A stretch of 64,000 nt of DNA, taken from contig CM074193.1 of NCBI GenBank assembly GCA_037179385.1, forward strand, positions 2,873,547 through 2,937,546, read 5' to 3'. Below the pieces are notes generated by a model that was not told where the DNA came from, made no database searches, and saw only the letters and a program-made list of their open reading frames with translations. The stretch is from Holothuria scabra. Its lineage: Eukaryota > Echinodermata > Holothuroidea > Aspidochirotida > Holothuriidae. Position 1 is the stretch's first letter. Each line of letters opens with the position of its first letter. This document shows positions 21,109 to 34,256 of the stretch, piece by piece. A program made the translations under genes and the position numbers.

Positions 21109-23587
21109 CAAGATGGACTCGGAAAACGCAATCTCTCTTTAATTGTTTTAGAACCTCACGATATGCAGAAACGGCACTATACGTTTTATCTGATGCAAGT
21201 CTTATCGAGAAGTGAGCGAAAAATTTAGGTTACAGGTGCAAAAGACGCTAGACTATGGCTTCATGGTCAAGTACAATAGCATTAACTTTTAATTTCCCGC
21301 CATTCGGATCCAGTAATAGTGATGTCATGTGATTATTCACATCTCTCGTCCAACAATGTCATCACAATAGCAGGGAACTTTGTATCTTATGACGTTGCCA
21401 CACATTTGCTTTTATGGATTTCCATATTATTAGCATAAAAAGAGAAAATATTTTAAGAAGTATTGCAAAAGAAAAAGCACAGAAACGAACAATGGGTAAG
21501 CCAATAAAAGAGAGGGGAAAAAACAACAACACAGAAACAAAAAGGCTTACTCGCAGGTCGCCTAACCTTATTGTAATGCCAAAAGAAAGAGACGGGTTCA
21601 ACAAAAGCGAAGTACGCCTTGCAGGCAATGTAATGATTTGGTACTACTTGTTGTGCCTTTGCTACTGCTTGTTTCTTTCGTTTCCTTGCGAATTGTTCTT
21701 GCTTTTCAGCCATTTTTTAAGCCATCAACCATTTTCTTTTTAGTTCACATTTTTTTTACATCCATGTTATTTATCATTTCCGTCTAAAAGAATAACATGA
21801 AATGAAATAAAATAAAAATGTGATGGACAAAACCTTAGCCTGTTAGCCAAGGGTATTTCTCGCCCTTAGAAAATAAAAAATTACCATTGTCATAATTCAC
21901 TTTGCAACATTCCCCATCCCACTCGGTTTTGCCTAATTGGGGACTGCAGCTCTACCCAATCGGGCAGATTTCAGTGCCTCAGTCGGGCAGAGAAAATGCT
22001 CTGGTTTGGGAACTGGAATCGTGAGAAAAGTCACAGGTCCCTGAGAGAAAGAGTCCCGTCCGGCCATGTTTCAATGATTAAACTATCAGATGTCAAACAA
22101 ACCAGAGACTGGGAATATTTTTAGCCTTGACGGTGCCCCTAATTCTGCCCCTTCCTTCTTGAAAACACCGTAACTGAGGGAATTACCAGAATTACAAGCA
22201 AGATTGTGAATTTACCTTGCCGGAGGAGGGGGCCAAGTGCATTGGTTATTTTGATCGACTCATTACCATTGCTTGTTCTAGTTTTTCTATTCCCACATTA
22301 AGGTACTAATAAAAGGAACATTTTCAATGCAAAAATAATGGGTTGTCTAATATAGAATATAAAGAGGAGTGAGACACGGAGAAGGGGTCATCAGTCTTCT
22401 GCGTTCAACGTTTACAATGTTAGTGTTAAAAAAAATCAGGGATGTCAGTGGCGTTACCAGACTTTTCATCCGGGGGGTCTGAGAGGACAGTGTTCAATTA
22501 GTGGAGCCGGAAAGAAATGACTCTATCTAAGCGGAGCGCCACCACGATTGACGCGAAACGTACAAAAATTGGAAAATGGCAACCCCTTAGAAAATGGAAA
22601 ATGGCATTTTCCAGACTTGCAGGTTTTTCCAGACTTGCAAGTAAAATCTGTAAGCAGTCGTTATTTTGAGCTTTCGTTTGAAAAAAAAAGAGAATTCTGC
22701 CCCACTCACAAACTGAAACGCCCCGAATGTCCATGTCAATATATTAAATATAATACTTCAAATATATGGGAAGCCAAACTGTTTCCGCGGGAGAATTTCC
22801 CAATATGGCGCCTTAATCTGCATGAAGACATTGAGTAACCCCAACAAAACCACGAATCCCCCCATACTTGATTTTTTCTTACAAGAAGATTAAATTTTTT
22901 CGATAAACCCCCAAATCTGTCATAAAGTTACAAATTTTTCCACTAAAAACTTCAGATTGTTAAAAGTGGCAAAATGTCCAATTTCTATGGATACTCAGTA
23001 CAATAAATAACCAAAGTCAACAAGTCTGTTATGCACCTCAACATTGTATCTAATGTTGTTCTTGGAAGGCACATCACAAAAAACCCAAGTTTTTTTTTAT
23101 AAAGAGCGGTACCAAAAAACAAATTTTCTTCCATGAAATTTCAAAATTTCTCCAATAAAATAAGCACTTAATAATTTTCAAATCTTCGTTCAAAAAAGGA
23201 AAAACTTGTCGGGCAAACTTCTAGATTCGTGTTGAAGCCTTAGTAAGTAGGCCTAGTAGGATTTAATGCGTAACCCCAAAAGATATTTAGCTGCCGCCTT
23301 TACGTTTTTTATTTTGCCCATATGAAGGACAGCTTTTTCAATTAACACCCCAACTTTTTAATGGTCCTTACAAGAGCCATTTTTTGCAACAGTGTTAAAT
23401 TTTGTCTTCAAAATGAACTCTAGATTTTTAAAAATTTGTTGGAACGAATGCCAAAAAGATTCGCGCGCTACGTTCGCCTTAAAATCTGCTGAGTTATCTC
23501 CCACCGGGACTTACCCAAAGTCTATGTCGGGCCTTGAAATGCTGGCCCCCTGTCGGGGAAATCCTGGTGCCAACCCTGTTCACACCT
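21109..23587. other. Upstream region of the minus-strand gene and intergenic DNA
   Basis: The stretch 21109-21360 should hold the promoter of the unrecognised gene, but no clear TATA or initiator is visible. A copy of the GC-rich hairpin repeat lies at 22522-22565. No exons were identified. Confidence 0.35.
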
Positions 23588-25440
23588 GTGGGTTGGCGGT
23601 TATAGGATATACCCACGGTATTTCCCGTCTGTCGTATATAAGAGGCGACTTAACGCTAAAAGAGAAACAAAAATTGAACTTGAACCTATAGTACTCGGAA
23701 ATAAATTAAAAGTTTGAACTTGTTACCAAGTTGACTGACACTATATAACACATTCGTGTTGGTGTGCTGTTTAATCACCGATCCAACGAACTAACATATG
23801 TGTTTTCAACTAAAGTGCATTTAAGTTCGCTCATCGGGTGTTGGGAATGAAGAGAAGCATCACTGCTTTGAACCCGGAACTGAAACAAGTGTGTGTGTGT
23901 CTTAGACTAGCTTTGTATTGGCGTCGCACAGGTCTAGTTTTTTTTTCAAAGAAATACGAACTTTTTCAATGACCACTCCTCCTTGGTCAAGGAAGACCGT
24001 TTAATGAGGCAAATCGAAAATAAACTTCCAAATTAGTGTAACGGTATGGGGATGGGAAAACCCACGTTTCTACTTTCGGGTCCTTGTAACTGTTGAGAGA
24101 GGGAGTCCAATACCAGGGGTATCCGCGCATGAGAATGAATGCCACCTAACAATAAATTATTTTGTAGCATTTTCGCCACATTCGACTTTCGCCTGGGGAG
24201 GGGGTCCGTCGTGTTCCCAAACATTTACACGATGCGACTGGAAATCAGGTGTCCAAGGTTTTCGGGGGACTGATTTGTAATCTCCGAGCTGAAAAGTTCC
24301 CCCTACTTCCTTATAATGGAGGGTAATGGGGTTAAAGGGATGGTGAAAAACGGTTTCGGAATATGCAATATGATACTTCACATTATATTTGGGGCAGGGT
24401 GGGTCCATAAATGACACGCGGATTTGATACGATGCACGTTCATCACATAACAGATACTGTGGGGTTTTTTTTCGTGGGTGCATGGGGGATACTTTTGTGG
24501 GTGCTGGAGTTTTTAAGCGTAAAGCTACAATGGGTTGGTGCGGAGCGTACAAAGAAAATTTAAAATTTTAATTCCTCCCGGATGTCTGGAAATGGCATTT
24601 GCCATGTCTAATTGTCTTTAATTGTGATGAGAAAATTAACGATTTTCCTCAGATTCTAACACATTTTTGAAATACTGATCACCTCAGTTCATTCCACTGG
24701 ACTATGGATCCTAGGATTGCAAATCCAAAATCATGCTGTATGTTGCAAGTAGCTGTTTCAATGCACGATTGAGTAAGTTATTTCCGTAGGCGTCACGGAA
24801 CATTTCAGTTTTGGAGCAGAAGATATCTTCGCCCGAAAGATGTAATTCTGTCCGAAAGACAATCTAAGCAGAGCGTCACCACTGGTTGGCGCGGAGCGTC
24901 CAGAAAATTTGAAAACTCGTACACCTGAGGTGGTAAAGAATGGCATTTCCTACGCTTATAGGGGATCTTATCAGTAGCCATTTTGAGGATCATTTTAATA
25001 AAAAGATTCACATTAAACTAAAACTTTGCTAGGAAAGAAATTTTGAAAAATCGGCCCTTTCAGACTGTCGAACAGGGGCGTAGCCAAGATTTTCTTGTGG
25101 GGGGGGGGGCAAAGTCGACTCATCGTCCCCAATCTTGACCGACAGGACTATCTAAGCGGAGCGCCACCGTAGGTTGGCGCGGAGCGTGCAAGAAAATTTC
25201 TGGTTTTAGAAACCCCTCAGATGGCAGGAAATGGCACTTCCCGAATGTTTTATGCTGTATGTTCCCAGCCTGGGAATATGGATCTCATTTCTGAAATTTC
25301 TCAATTAATGCAAAAAAAAAAAAAATCAGTCTATGAAAAGTGCTAAAACATGTTTCTAAGCGGAGCTCTACCATCGATTGGCGCGGAGCGTACCAGGAAA
25401 TCTTTGGCTTTACAAATCCCTCAGATGGCCGGAAACGGCA
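22522..25440. repeat. GC-rich hairpin repeat family (several copies)
   Basis: Copies near 22522, 24861, 25148 and 25353, with a half copy near 24535. The core is AAGCGGAGCGCCACC, then a few bases, then GGTTGGCGCGGAGCGTAC, forming a GCGCCACC/GGTTGGCGC stem. An AAATTT block and a GGAAATGGCATTTCC-like palindrome follow. The surrounding DNA is less AT-rich. Confidence 0.65.
23588..23800 (+). mobile_element. SINE-like element with shared head and tail (plus orientation)
   Basis: The head has TATACCCACGGTATTTCCCG and GTATATAAGAGGCGACTTAA. The tail has TGACACTATATAACACATTC and GTGTTGGTGTG. It is the same family as 36774-36933 in reverse, but lacks the GTTA tail. Confidence 0.6.
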
Positions 25441-28400
25441 CTTCCCTAGTGTTCTAAGCAAGAATATGTTCAACCCGACTTCGAATTTTTCTCCGCTTCT
25501 TAATTGAAGCACTTGTCAAATACTGAGGGGCTGAACATACCTTTAGCCCCCACTTTTCCATATTTCATCGCCGCCACTAGGATGCGGCATTTTCTTGAGG
25601 GAGTGAAGCGCCCAAGTGAGGAGTCGAGCGACCGAACGGGGAGAGGGCGTGGTTCTCCCCCTCCTACCACAAGGAGATTTTGCAATTTTACATCAAAATT
25701 GAGCAATCTTGTGAACACCAAAGCTGGAATTTTTGGACATTTTCAATCTTGTATCAATGTTTTCCTTATTCCCTCGAGAGTTAGTATGTGGCTGTATGAG
25801 GGTTACTATACGAGTCAATGGGGCCTTAGGGAATTGTGTTGCACTGAAACAAAACAGCTTCTCATAAGGCTTACATTGTCTAAACCGGCGGAATTGACAT
25901 TTTGCCCTGAAGAACGCCAAAACTCCATTTAAATAAAAAAAGGTCTGGGCGGGAGTATGTGCGAACCCCCTGGCTACGTGCCAGCCTCCCCTTCTGGAAT
26001 TTTTTGCTGTCTCGAAGAGCTTAGATGCAATATGGTGCTATATTTTGTTCTTTTTATACTAGATTCCAGTGTTCTCCACAGGGGGTTTTAGAGGGGCGAC
26101 ACGCCCTCCTAGTGAAATTGGCCGTCCACCCAAAATAGTTGCCGCTCTCCAAAAAATTCAACTTTCATTTTTAGTTCATTGCTTCATTATACATATACAA
26201 GTCATAAAGTATGAAGGAAAACTTTCTCTTCCCTCCAGGCCTGGCACCACGATTTGCCCGACGAAGAGCCACTCTCCGAAAGGGGGAGGGGTAGGGTGGG
26301 TAGCGACCCCAAGCCCCGACAGCCAGGATGCCATCGATGTGTTGTTGAGGGAGATTTGAAGAAAACCTGTGCACTATACCTGCCATTGGGAGTCATATAC
26401 GACATAAAATTTGTATATGGTGGAGGAAGATATTTCCGCACTGATTTAACCGTGGAAAAGCGGGCGAAATTTTTTTGGGTTAGCCTACACTAAAAAGAAT
26501 CTGTATTTATTTAAAGCTTATATAGGTCAATTTTCCCGGCATTTGGGCCCTATCGGGCATAACTTATATTGTACTTCCTTCTTCGAGTCCGTACCGCACG
26601 ACTGACACATTCCCGACATGTACATTAATCCATTTATTCTACTTATTAATTTACTTGAAAAGATGGGGAGGGTTTGTACTTCGTTAGCTCTAGGTAACGG
26701 AACTGAGGAAGAGTGTGCAAAGCGTACCGAACATTTTGGGTTTTATCGCAGAAATAACTCATTTGAAAGCCAAAATACCTAAACCGACCGTGGGAAGGCG
26801 GCAGATTATTCCCGACAGGGGACGGGCCATGCCAGCGACCACAAGTTCCGACATTCCCTATGTCGAGGGGGTGGTGAGAAGGGAATATGAAGGAGCATAA
26901 CTATCCCTGTAGCCTGGGACACATTTTGCACAATGTCACTTAATATTTTAAAAGCCGAGTTGCGCAATGATGGTGTTCTTTTGAGTCTGAATCGTGAAAT
27001 TGCAAAGCGCGCGAAATTTATTGGTAGGTTTACAAAAATAACATACCCTATGTAATCATTAAGAACAAAAAGAAAAAAAAATAGAAACTATAGGGGTTAT
27101 AGACCCTTTCGGCAAGTTCGGGGATAACATACATCGTGTCGAAACCACCTGGAATACCAGATAAAATAGCCAAACTGATGTTGAAAAAATGAAGGAGAGC
27201 AAAAAAAAAAAAAAAAAAGAAGATAAACGGCAAGAGGAGGAGGGGGGGGGGGGGAATGGGGTATTTTTTTTTACAGATTTCCGGGGGGCTCTTAATCGTT
27301 ACGATAAAGTATGCAGTCCCCGACGACGAGTAGTCTCCCCGATGGTTTACCTGTTTTTTGCTCTCAAGGGACAATTTCCCTAATAAAACCCCATAATTTT
27401 CGGCGCGCTACGCTCGCTGTGGACTCGCCCCAGTTTTTTCAATACTTCCATTCCACATATCTTGGGAGTCCTGCTAACCTTACCAAGTAACGGGTAGGCA
27501 AAGTATACAGGTTATGTAGAGGTCGTAAATTTCATCCCACATCACAAAGCCTAGTTGCTCTACTCTTGTGTGTGTCATGCGATAGGTCAGTCGGTGAGCG
27601 ACTCACGGAGCATACCCATCGGGACCCCAAAATTTCTGGGGGGGCACTCTTCCCCCTTGCCTCCCCCCCCCCCCGGCTGGCTACGCTAGTGCTGTCGAAA
27701 ATGACATTTCCCAAGCTTATAAGGGGATGAAGCAGTCGCTATTCGATTAGAAAATTACCAGATGAAATGTATCACTACAAATCGATGAAATTGTCTTGGA
27801 TATTTTCGTGGGAAAACTATAAAACGGAATTGAAAACATGCTAATAAAGTTCACGCTATTGCGACTCTTGGCTAAGGTCAATAAATATTGATGAAGTTTT
27901 GTGCCTGCCATAACTTATGACTAAATATATGATTTTACTTTTGAAAAAAACGTAACATTACAAGATATGTTTGAATGAATTTTCCAGCAGACTTACGGAA
28001 ATTCGTTCTCACCCTGCATCATTGAAGCATCGAAAAAGGAAATTACCCGACTTTCACAACCGCTGCCCATATTTGGCTCTAGGGCAGGATAGATGGCAAA
28101 CAATTGGGCAGTGCACCTGAAAACTCTTCTCTCAATTTGGCAATTGAAAACGTCCCACCATTTATTAAGCTTTCGCTCCAATATTTCACCATTTCGGGCA
28201 TTTTTTCCAAAATTTAAGGACTGTCCTAATATTTTCCAAATTCTTGTCCGAATTTTCCCCAAATTCCTGTCCGAATTTAGATTTTGCAACAATTTGGGGC
28301 CAGTCTACCCCCTGCCCCCGTCTCGTACTCCACTGGGTATGTCCACTCCACCCAAGAGGTGAGGTCATGTGAGGTAATAGTGGTAACTTTGCGACCCTTG

Positions 28401-31400
28401 GGACAGCATTGACTAAATCACTGGCCGTGAAAGTGCAAATTTCTTCACACCGCTTTGGCTCAAATATCCTACCAACCACACCAAGTTTGATTTTGGAACA
28501 AATTTGTCCATTTCCAGGAAATAAAAAAATCTCTACAGGAAAGAGAAACAGGCCAGATGATATGAGCTGGAAAGGAGCACGCTCTTGCACGACTGTAATC
28601 TAAACCAAAGAAGCCAGTTTCAACCAATCCAAATCTGCTAAAAATTATCCATTCAGAAACCCGACGAGAAAAAAGGCAAGAGGTTCCTGAAGATAGGAAG
28701 CTTGCCCTAGTCTACCTAAATTTATTCCGACATTCAGAGTTGATCAAACGCAAGCGTATCTTTTTCATAGTAGCCGGGTAGCCCGGATTGAATATTATCA
28801 CCGGCCAGCACGAATATAATTTTTGGACCAAGTCTCTGGGTGGGGGGGGGGGGTTGCCAGGGGAAGGGCGATTCAGAAAGGGGTAACAACAACTTCGTAC
28901 GAAATATACATATATGCCAATTGAAATGCAGCCTTTTGTTTCCTTCTCATCATATAATAATTCAGTGAATGAGTGAATGAAATGTACCATTTATTTGCGC
29001 TAAAGTGTCCAAAATAAATAAGTTTTTTCCTCGTGTAATGTCGCATAAGAATAAAGTCAGCCTATCGTTCAATTTTAAGAACACTGGACAGATGCTCCTT
29101 TTGATAACTTGGAACATTTCCCGGCTTAATTGGCTCCCCATCGTACGGAATTGATGTTGCCGCGCTTGTGACCAGGGCATCGCCGTCTAAGCTGAGATCA
29201 CCATGAGAGTCGGTGCATTTTTCTTTTCTCTCACATTTCCTTGCGAATTTATCGGACAGTCATCACTGCCGTCGTCCCTAGGCAGCAATACCGAGCTTTC
29301 GATTGAGTGAACGTGGACTTCGTTCTAGTCGATGAGCTTGCCTTCTTGGACGCGTCCACTGCTATGGTGCGTCGACTGTTAAAGCCTGTTTCGATTTCCC
29401 AGCGCTAGGGTCGACGTGGACGAGTCGTATTAAAATGGCGAATTTGCAGTCTAGCCTCGTGTAATTTTTCAAATTTGTTCAACGATGTAAATGCATGTCT
29501 ACTACACGGACGCCAGTTAAGTACGTTGGTATGTTTTCATGGAGAATACAGCATATTTCAACTTTGAGTTTCCTGCTGTTGAAGTTGCAAGAAAACGTCC
29601 AAAATAGAGCACATTCCCCAATGAAATATCAATCCCATATGCATTTTAGGTAAAAAGTGACCCCATTTGTACAAAACAAATCACAAGGAGGGAAACTAGC
29701 ACGTATTCTTGTCACTTAATCCGTTTTCAGATATTCTGTGACGTCACACATGTGAACGTTCGTTGCAGTTTGGGACGAACGTCAAAACCGCGGTGGACAC
29801 GTTCTCGATTTGGCTAGTGGACGAGGGAGACGACGTGACGCATGCGCAGGGGCTAAAATTGACGCAATCTCGTAGCAGTCGACTAGGTGAACGTGCAAAT
29901 CGAAAGCTCCCTAATATCTCATGTGACGCGTAGTAAACAAGCAAAACCAGAGACACTTCCATTGAAAACTCCTGTTCAAACATTGGGGGTGTCCGCCTTC
30001 AAACAACAACGTCGTATCAAATAGTTCAAAAGTGAAAATGTAATTCATGATATACAAAACGAAGACTTGGTTTTTCAGCCCTTTTCTGATTAAGAAACAC
30101 AAGAGAACGAAAGAGCAAAGGGGCATATTTGGGCCGGGTCTCGATTCGCAAACTTGACGAAGATTACTGCAACAGCAGGGGCGGTGCCAGGGTATTTTGA
30201 TAGGTTAACAGGGGGAAAGCAAGATCTGAATGCTCCTTTTTCTTCTTTATCTTCTGTTTTTATATAGTGTCTTGCTAATATAGGGGACGGTCCCCCACCC
30301 CCACCATTTCATACCAATATCACTGTGCAAAAACACCCCGCAAGCACCCTTTTATTGTAATAACAAAAACGCATATTGAACTATCAAACTTTCATTTCGA
30401 GATGTTTCTATTAATTCAAAACACCTTTTCAGGCATTGGGAGTGTTAGCCTTACTTACAAAAAATTACATTACGGCGTGGTTTCATGAAGCCTTTCAATA
30501 GAAAAACGCAATTTCTGATATACAAAACCAAGCCCGACTTGGATTTTCAGCCCTTTCACAGATACGAAACACAGTGCAATATTTCCTGCGATTAATATCC
30601 CTTTTTACATTATGCTAAGGATCGAAGGTATTAAAATTTATGTCAATCTGAGATTCTACGAATACCGAAGGAAAACATCAATTAAAGGGGCACATTTCGT
30701 TGGTTTTAATTTACAAAACGACGACTGTAGCAAGCCATCTGCTGGGAAGGGACTATTCTAAATGTTAAAACTCTCTCATGACTATCAAACACCTTTTTCA
30801 AAGGTTATGTGTTTTTTCCGGTAAGATATTGGCAAAGTTTTCATATAAAGTTTTTCATATCAAAATTAAAAAACACAAAAGCTCGCTTTGTATACAGCTC
30901 ATACTTGATGTTGCTACTATTTCAATAAAGACACAACTGTGAGTACGCCCTCTATTGAGACTACACACATTGCATAGCCGGGCTACATTTAGGTACTAAG
31001 GGCGAGTATGACCGGTGTAGATGGGCAGCAAACAAGAGGGAATTATACCTCTGTCTTCCTTCCACGCACGCTTCGAACGAATCGGAGAATGCAACTTGGT
31101 CAACATGCACTTCTTATCGGTTGTCTTTTGGTAGAAGGCCCAGAATATGAAAGTTTCTCTTGCGATAGCCTATTTGCAGTATGTTATTTCACATTCTCTT
31201 TGTGGAGAACTTAGTTTTGCTTCTTCAAATGCGTTCAATGAATGCAGAATATACTGTACTGTATTGCATTGCGCACTGAAATATAACGACGTACCGTTGA
31301 AATTGTGTATGTTTTGTATGCCACCGTGCGTTTGAACATTTTTAAACTATACCATGTGACCAATATCCACCAATTAGTACAGCCAATGCTTTGAATTGAG

Positions 31401-31515
31401 ATGGAGATTAACTGTCAACCATGAATGACGTCAAAAAATAGTTCGCACAATCAAAAAATCGATCAGACTACGAGAGACGTTCATTCTTGGGGGGGGGGGG
31501 GGACTGCTCCCTCCC
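23801..31515. other. Repeat-rich intergenic DNA, no gene supported
   Basis: Frames up to 142 codons occur (for example 25504-25932) but show no domain or splice logic, and they overlap repeats. Poly-G/C runs lie at 25100, 27241, 27662, 28841 and 31489. GCGCGCTACG-type motifs occur at 23462 and 27402. The stretch 29288-29916 has inverted ends (GAGCTTTCGATT and AATCGAAAGCTC) and may be a DNA-transposon derivative. Confidence 0.45.
31147..31335 (+). CDS. Doubtful small Cys-rich secreted-like ORF
   Basis: 62 codons with a hydrophobic start, MKVSLAIAYLQYVISHS, and seven cysteines spread over the remainder (CGE, ECRIYC, LHC, LCMFCMPPC). There is no splice or homology support. It could be chance, as an overlapping frame of similar length exists upstream. 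Confidence 0.15.
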   Translation: MKVSLAIAYLQYVISHSLCGELSFASSNAFNECRIYCTVLHCALKYNDVPLKLCMFCMPPCV

Positions 31516-31519
31516 TTAA

Positions 31520-32084
31520 AAGTACACCTCAAGTCAAAAAAATTAAAAAAACATAAATACCTCAGAGCATGAAAAAATGAATTCTAGCAGTCCAACTCCC
31601 ATCTTCATATGACATTCCTGAGCTGAGATATAAAATGTTGAAGTTTATTAACTTCAAACAAATTGGTCGATTATGCAATGATTTGTGACTTTCTTGTTGT
31701 ACAACTCACATAACATGCTTTGTTTCCCTTTAAAATTAAAAATGTTTTTATGACCTTGAACGCTTCCTGTTTGCTTGCACAGCATGTGGCACAAGGAGGG
31801 CTTAATTGATTACATCACGTCATAAGAGTTAGAGTGCTATCACATCTTGGTGCAGGGTGCAGTAACGTTCGGAAGAAATACAATATTTGTAATTTGAGTA
31901 GTACAACAATGACATCACAAATTATTGCGCAATGAAACATTTTCATTTGAGTGAATAAACTTCAACATTTTATATCTCAGCTCAGGAATGTCCTTTGAAG
32001 ATGGGAGCTAGACTGTTAGAATTTATTTTTCATGGTCTTTACTCTTAAATGTAAATTTTTGAATTTTTTGACTTGAGTTACACT
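31520..32084. mobile_element. 565-bp palindromic TTAA-flanked element
   Basis: TTAA lies at 31516-31519 and 32085-32088. The ends are long inverted repeats: AAGTACACCTCAAGTCAAAA at the left, and TTTTTTGACTTGAGTTACAC at the right. Inner paired blocks include CATTCCTGAGCTGAGATATA with its inverse, and TGAAGTTTATT with AATAAACTTCA. A related half copy lies at 49030-49208. Confidence 0.8.
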
Positions 32085-32152
32085 TTAACACCTCCGACCT
32101 AAACGTAAACACACGGCTTATCTGTCCTTGACAAACTAAGTTGTTTAATATA

Positions 32153-32430
32153 CTTAGCCAAGTCCCTCGTAAGTGTTCCTCGGGACCTCTTCAAAATCCA
32201 GTACTTCAGCACAGTACAGTATAGCGTATTTGCCTTTTTTCTAATACGCCCTCTATCGGTCTATTAATTGTATTGTCTCGTCGAGAAGCGGTACCATGAG
32301 TACACCGAAAGAGGGCGTATTAGAGCAAAGGAAAATACTATATGCTGTACTATGCTAAAGTACTGGAGATTTTGTACAGAAAGTTGTCAGCTCCCCGCGG
32401 AACACTCACGAGAGACTTGGCCAAGTCTAG
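32153..32430. mobile_element. Foldback (inverted-repeat) element of about 280 bp
   Basis: The left arm has AGCCAAGTCCCTCGTAAGTG, CCAGTACTT and AATACGCCCTCT. The right arm has the inverses AGAGGGCGTATT, AAGTACTGGA and AACACTCACGAGAGACTTGG. The arms span over 100 bp each, so the whole can form one long hairpin. Confidence 0.7.
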
Positions 32431-33952
32431 TTGTTTAGAGGAGGGATGAAAAAGAGAGCAGACCACTACTTCAGTTCCATCATCCCGAAAAATATTGACT
32501 GACAGATACAGGGAGTTGATAAAAAAGTGGATGCTATTCCTGACTGTTTTACTTGAAAATATGTTTCAAACCGAGTTTGAAGACAATGAGTTGAATGCAG
32601 TTGTCTAGTTTTAGGGCAAACTTTTGTTGTTTTGCTGCACTGCCTGGAATGCCTTGTGAAACATATAGGCTTGTAGATAATGGCAGGAAACACGTGCTAC
32701 CGTTCAAGGCTCTCTTCATTCCTAGACAAAAATGATGGGACAATTTTGCCTGAAGGTGACAACACCTATGTATGACCAGATTCGCTGGTCTTTCCAAATC
32801 CGCTCCCCATAAATCTTTGTTGTCCTGGACAAAATATACCAAAACTTTCAAGAATTCCAGCATTGAACTGGGAAGCGGGGGACTGTCCCATGTAATTTTT
32901 TCCAGGACTGAAGCTCACAATTTTAATGGTCATGAACAGAAAATTAGAAAAAGAAAATAAGAGTTAGCAATATGATCTTTAAAAGATGGGTTTGACGTCA
33001 AATCAGGTTTTCGTATGTTAATGAAGTACTCATTTTTAACATTTTGTTGAAATTTGAGTGAACATACCATGTGCAGTTGTCAATCTCAAGGTTAAGTTAT
33101 CACATTTTCTATAAAAAGTGAACTTGAAGCAAGCACGTATGGTATCATAACCTCACATTAATGAACAGTCTATTTTTCTTCTTCAAAATTGAAACACAAG
33201 TTTCTTCTCAAAAATTCCACACTATCACAATTTGATTACATAAGTGGCATGAAAACTTTACAAACTTTGCATTCCTCACGGGGGTCCTATCCATGTTAAC
33301 TTCAAGGTGATCACAATGGTCAGAGTTTGGTAGTCAGCAATCTCAAACTAGGCAAAGCATACCAACAGTTTTAGGTTTGAATCATTTGTGAATTACTCAT
33401 GTTAAAATGATCCACTTTTTCATAATTATAAAAAGAGAACATGATAATGTGTTAGTGATGCAAAACCAATGAAAGTGTGTGGTGCTTTCTCTCACTGTAC
33501 TAGGTTGTGTACCTTCCAATTTACCCCTATATAGACTTGCCCCAAGTCTCATCGACCAACACACCTCGACCGGTAATGCCCGCTAACAAGTTTTTTTTCA
33601 CTCACCGCTTCGAACATTGTTACAATGAGTCATTATAACGATCTTGCGTGGCAGATTCTTGTTTATACCCTGTGCACATATCAACAAGCGGAGATCTAGC
33701 TCACTCGAGACACCTGTAGCTTTTGCAACTGGTGAAGAAGCATTTGGGCGGTCCGGTTTTTAATCACTAATTCTGGTAGCCAATGAAAAGCTTTCTATTT
33801 GCAAACAGACAGAACGATGTACCGTTCATCACACGGCGATCTTAATGAATATCCAGCAAAAGTCGCACAATGCCGAAGATGATTGGATAATACAGTAAAC
33901 TATCTTGAAATATACTCATCTAGATTCTTAGATGAATAAAACAATACAGAAG
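32431..33952. other. Intergenic DNA, no gene recognised
   Basis: Mostly AT-rich, without supported exons. GACTTGCCCCAAGTC at 33535-33549 is a short hairpin whose complement recurs at 34516. Confidence 0.4.
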
Positions 33953-33956
33953 TTAA

Positions 33957-34252
33957 AGGCCCAATTTTCTCATCCCAAATAGTACCAATTCTCCCAACCT
34001 TCTTAATTAAGCCCCTCCCACAATTTCCTGAAATTCACCCTCATTCAGACACAGTCTCATTTTACTGCTTCAGGGTGAGTATAGAAATCTCAAGGTGTAT
34101 TATAAAAACATTCTCAGAACAGTTCATGCTGTGAAATATAAGCTTTGGTACTCTGCACTGTTTGAATTAGCAGTCAATCAAAAAGCTGAGCCAATTGAGA
34201 GTTTCTGTTACCCTATACTACAAGTGTAGTTTGGGGTGAGAGGATTGTCCCT
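33957..34252 (+). mobile_element. TTAA-flanked MITE, copy 3
   Basis: TTAA at 33953-33956 and 34253-34256. It begins AGGCCCAATTTTCTCATCCC and ends GTTTGGGGTGAGAGGATTGT followed by CCCT. Confidence 0.85.
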
Positions 34253-34256
34253 TTAA

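Noticed and set aside
25504..25932. 142-codon plus-strand open frame
   Set aside because: It crosses a common dispersed repeat (the GGAGTGAAGCGCCCAAGTGAG region), has no domain, and shows no splice or start context.
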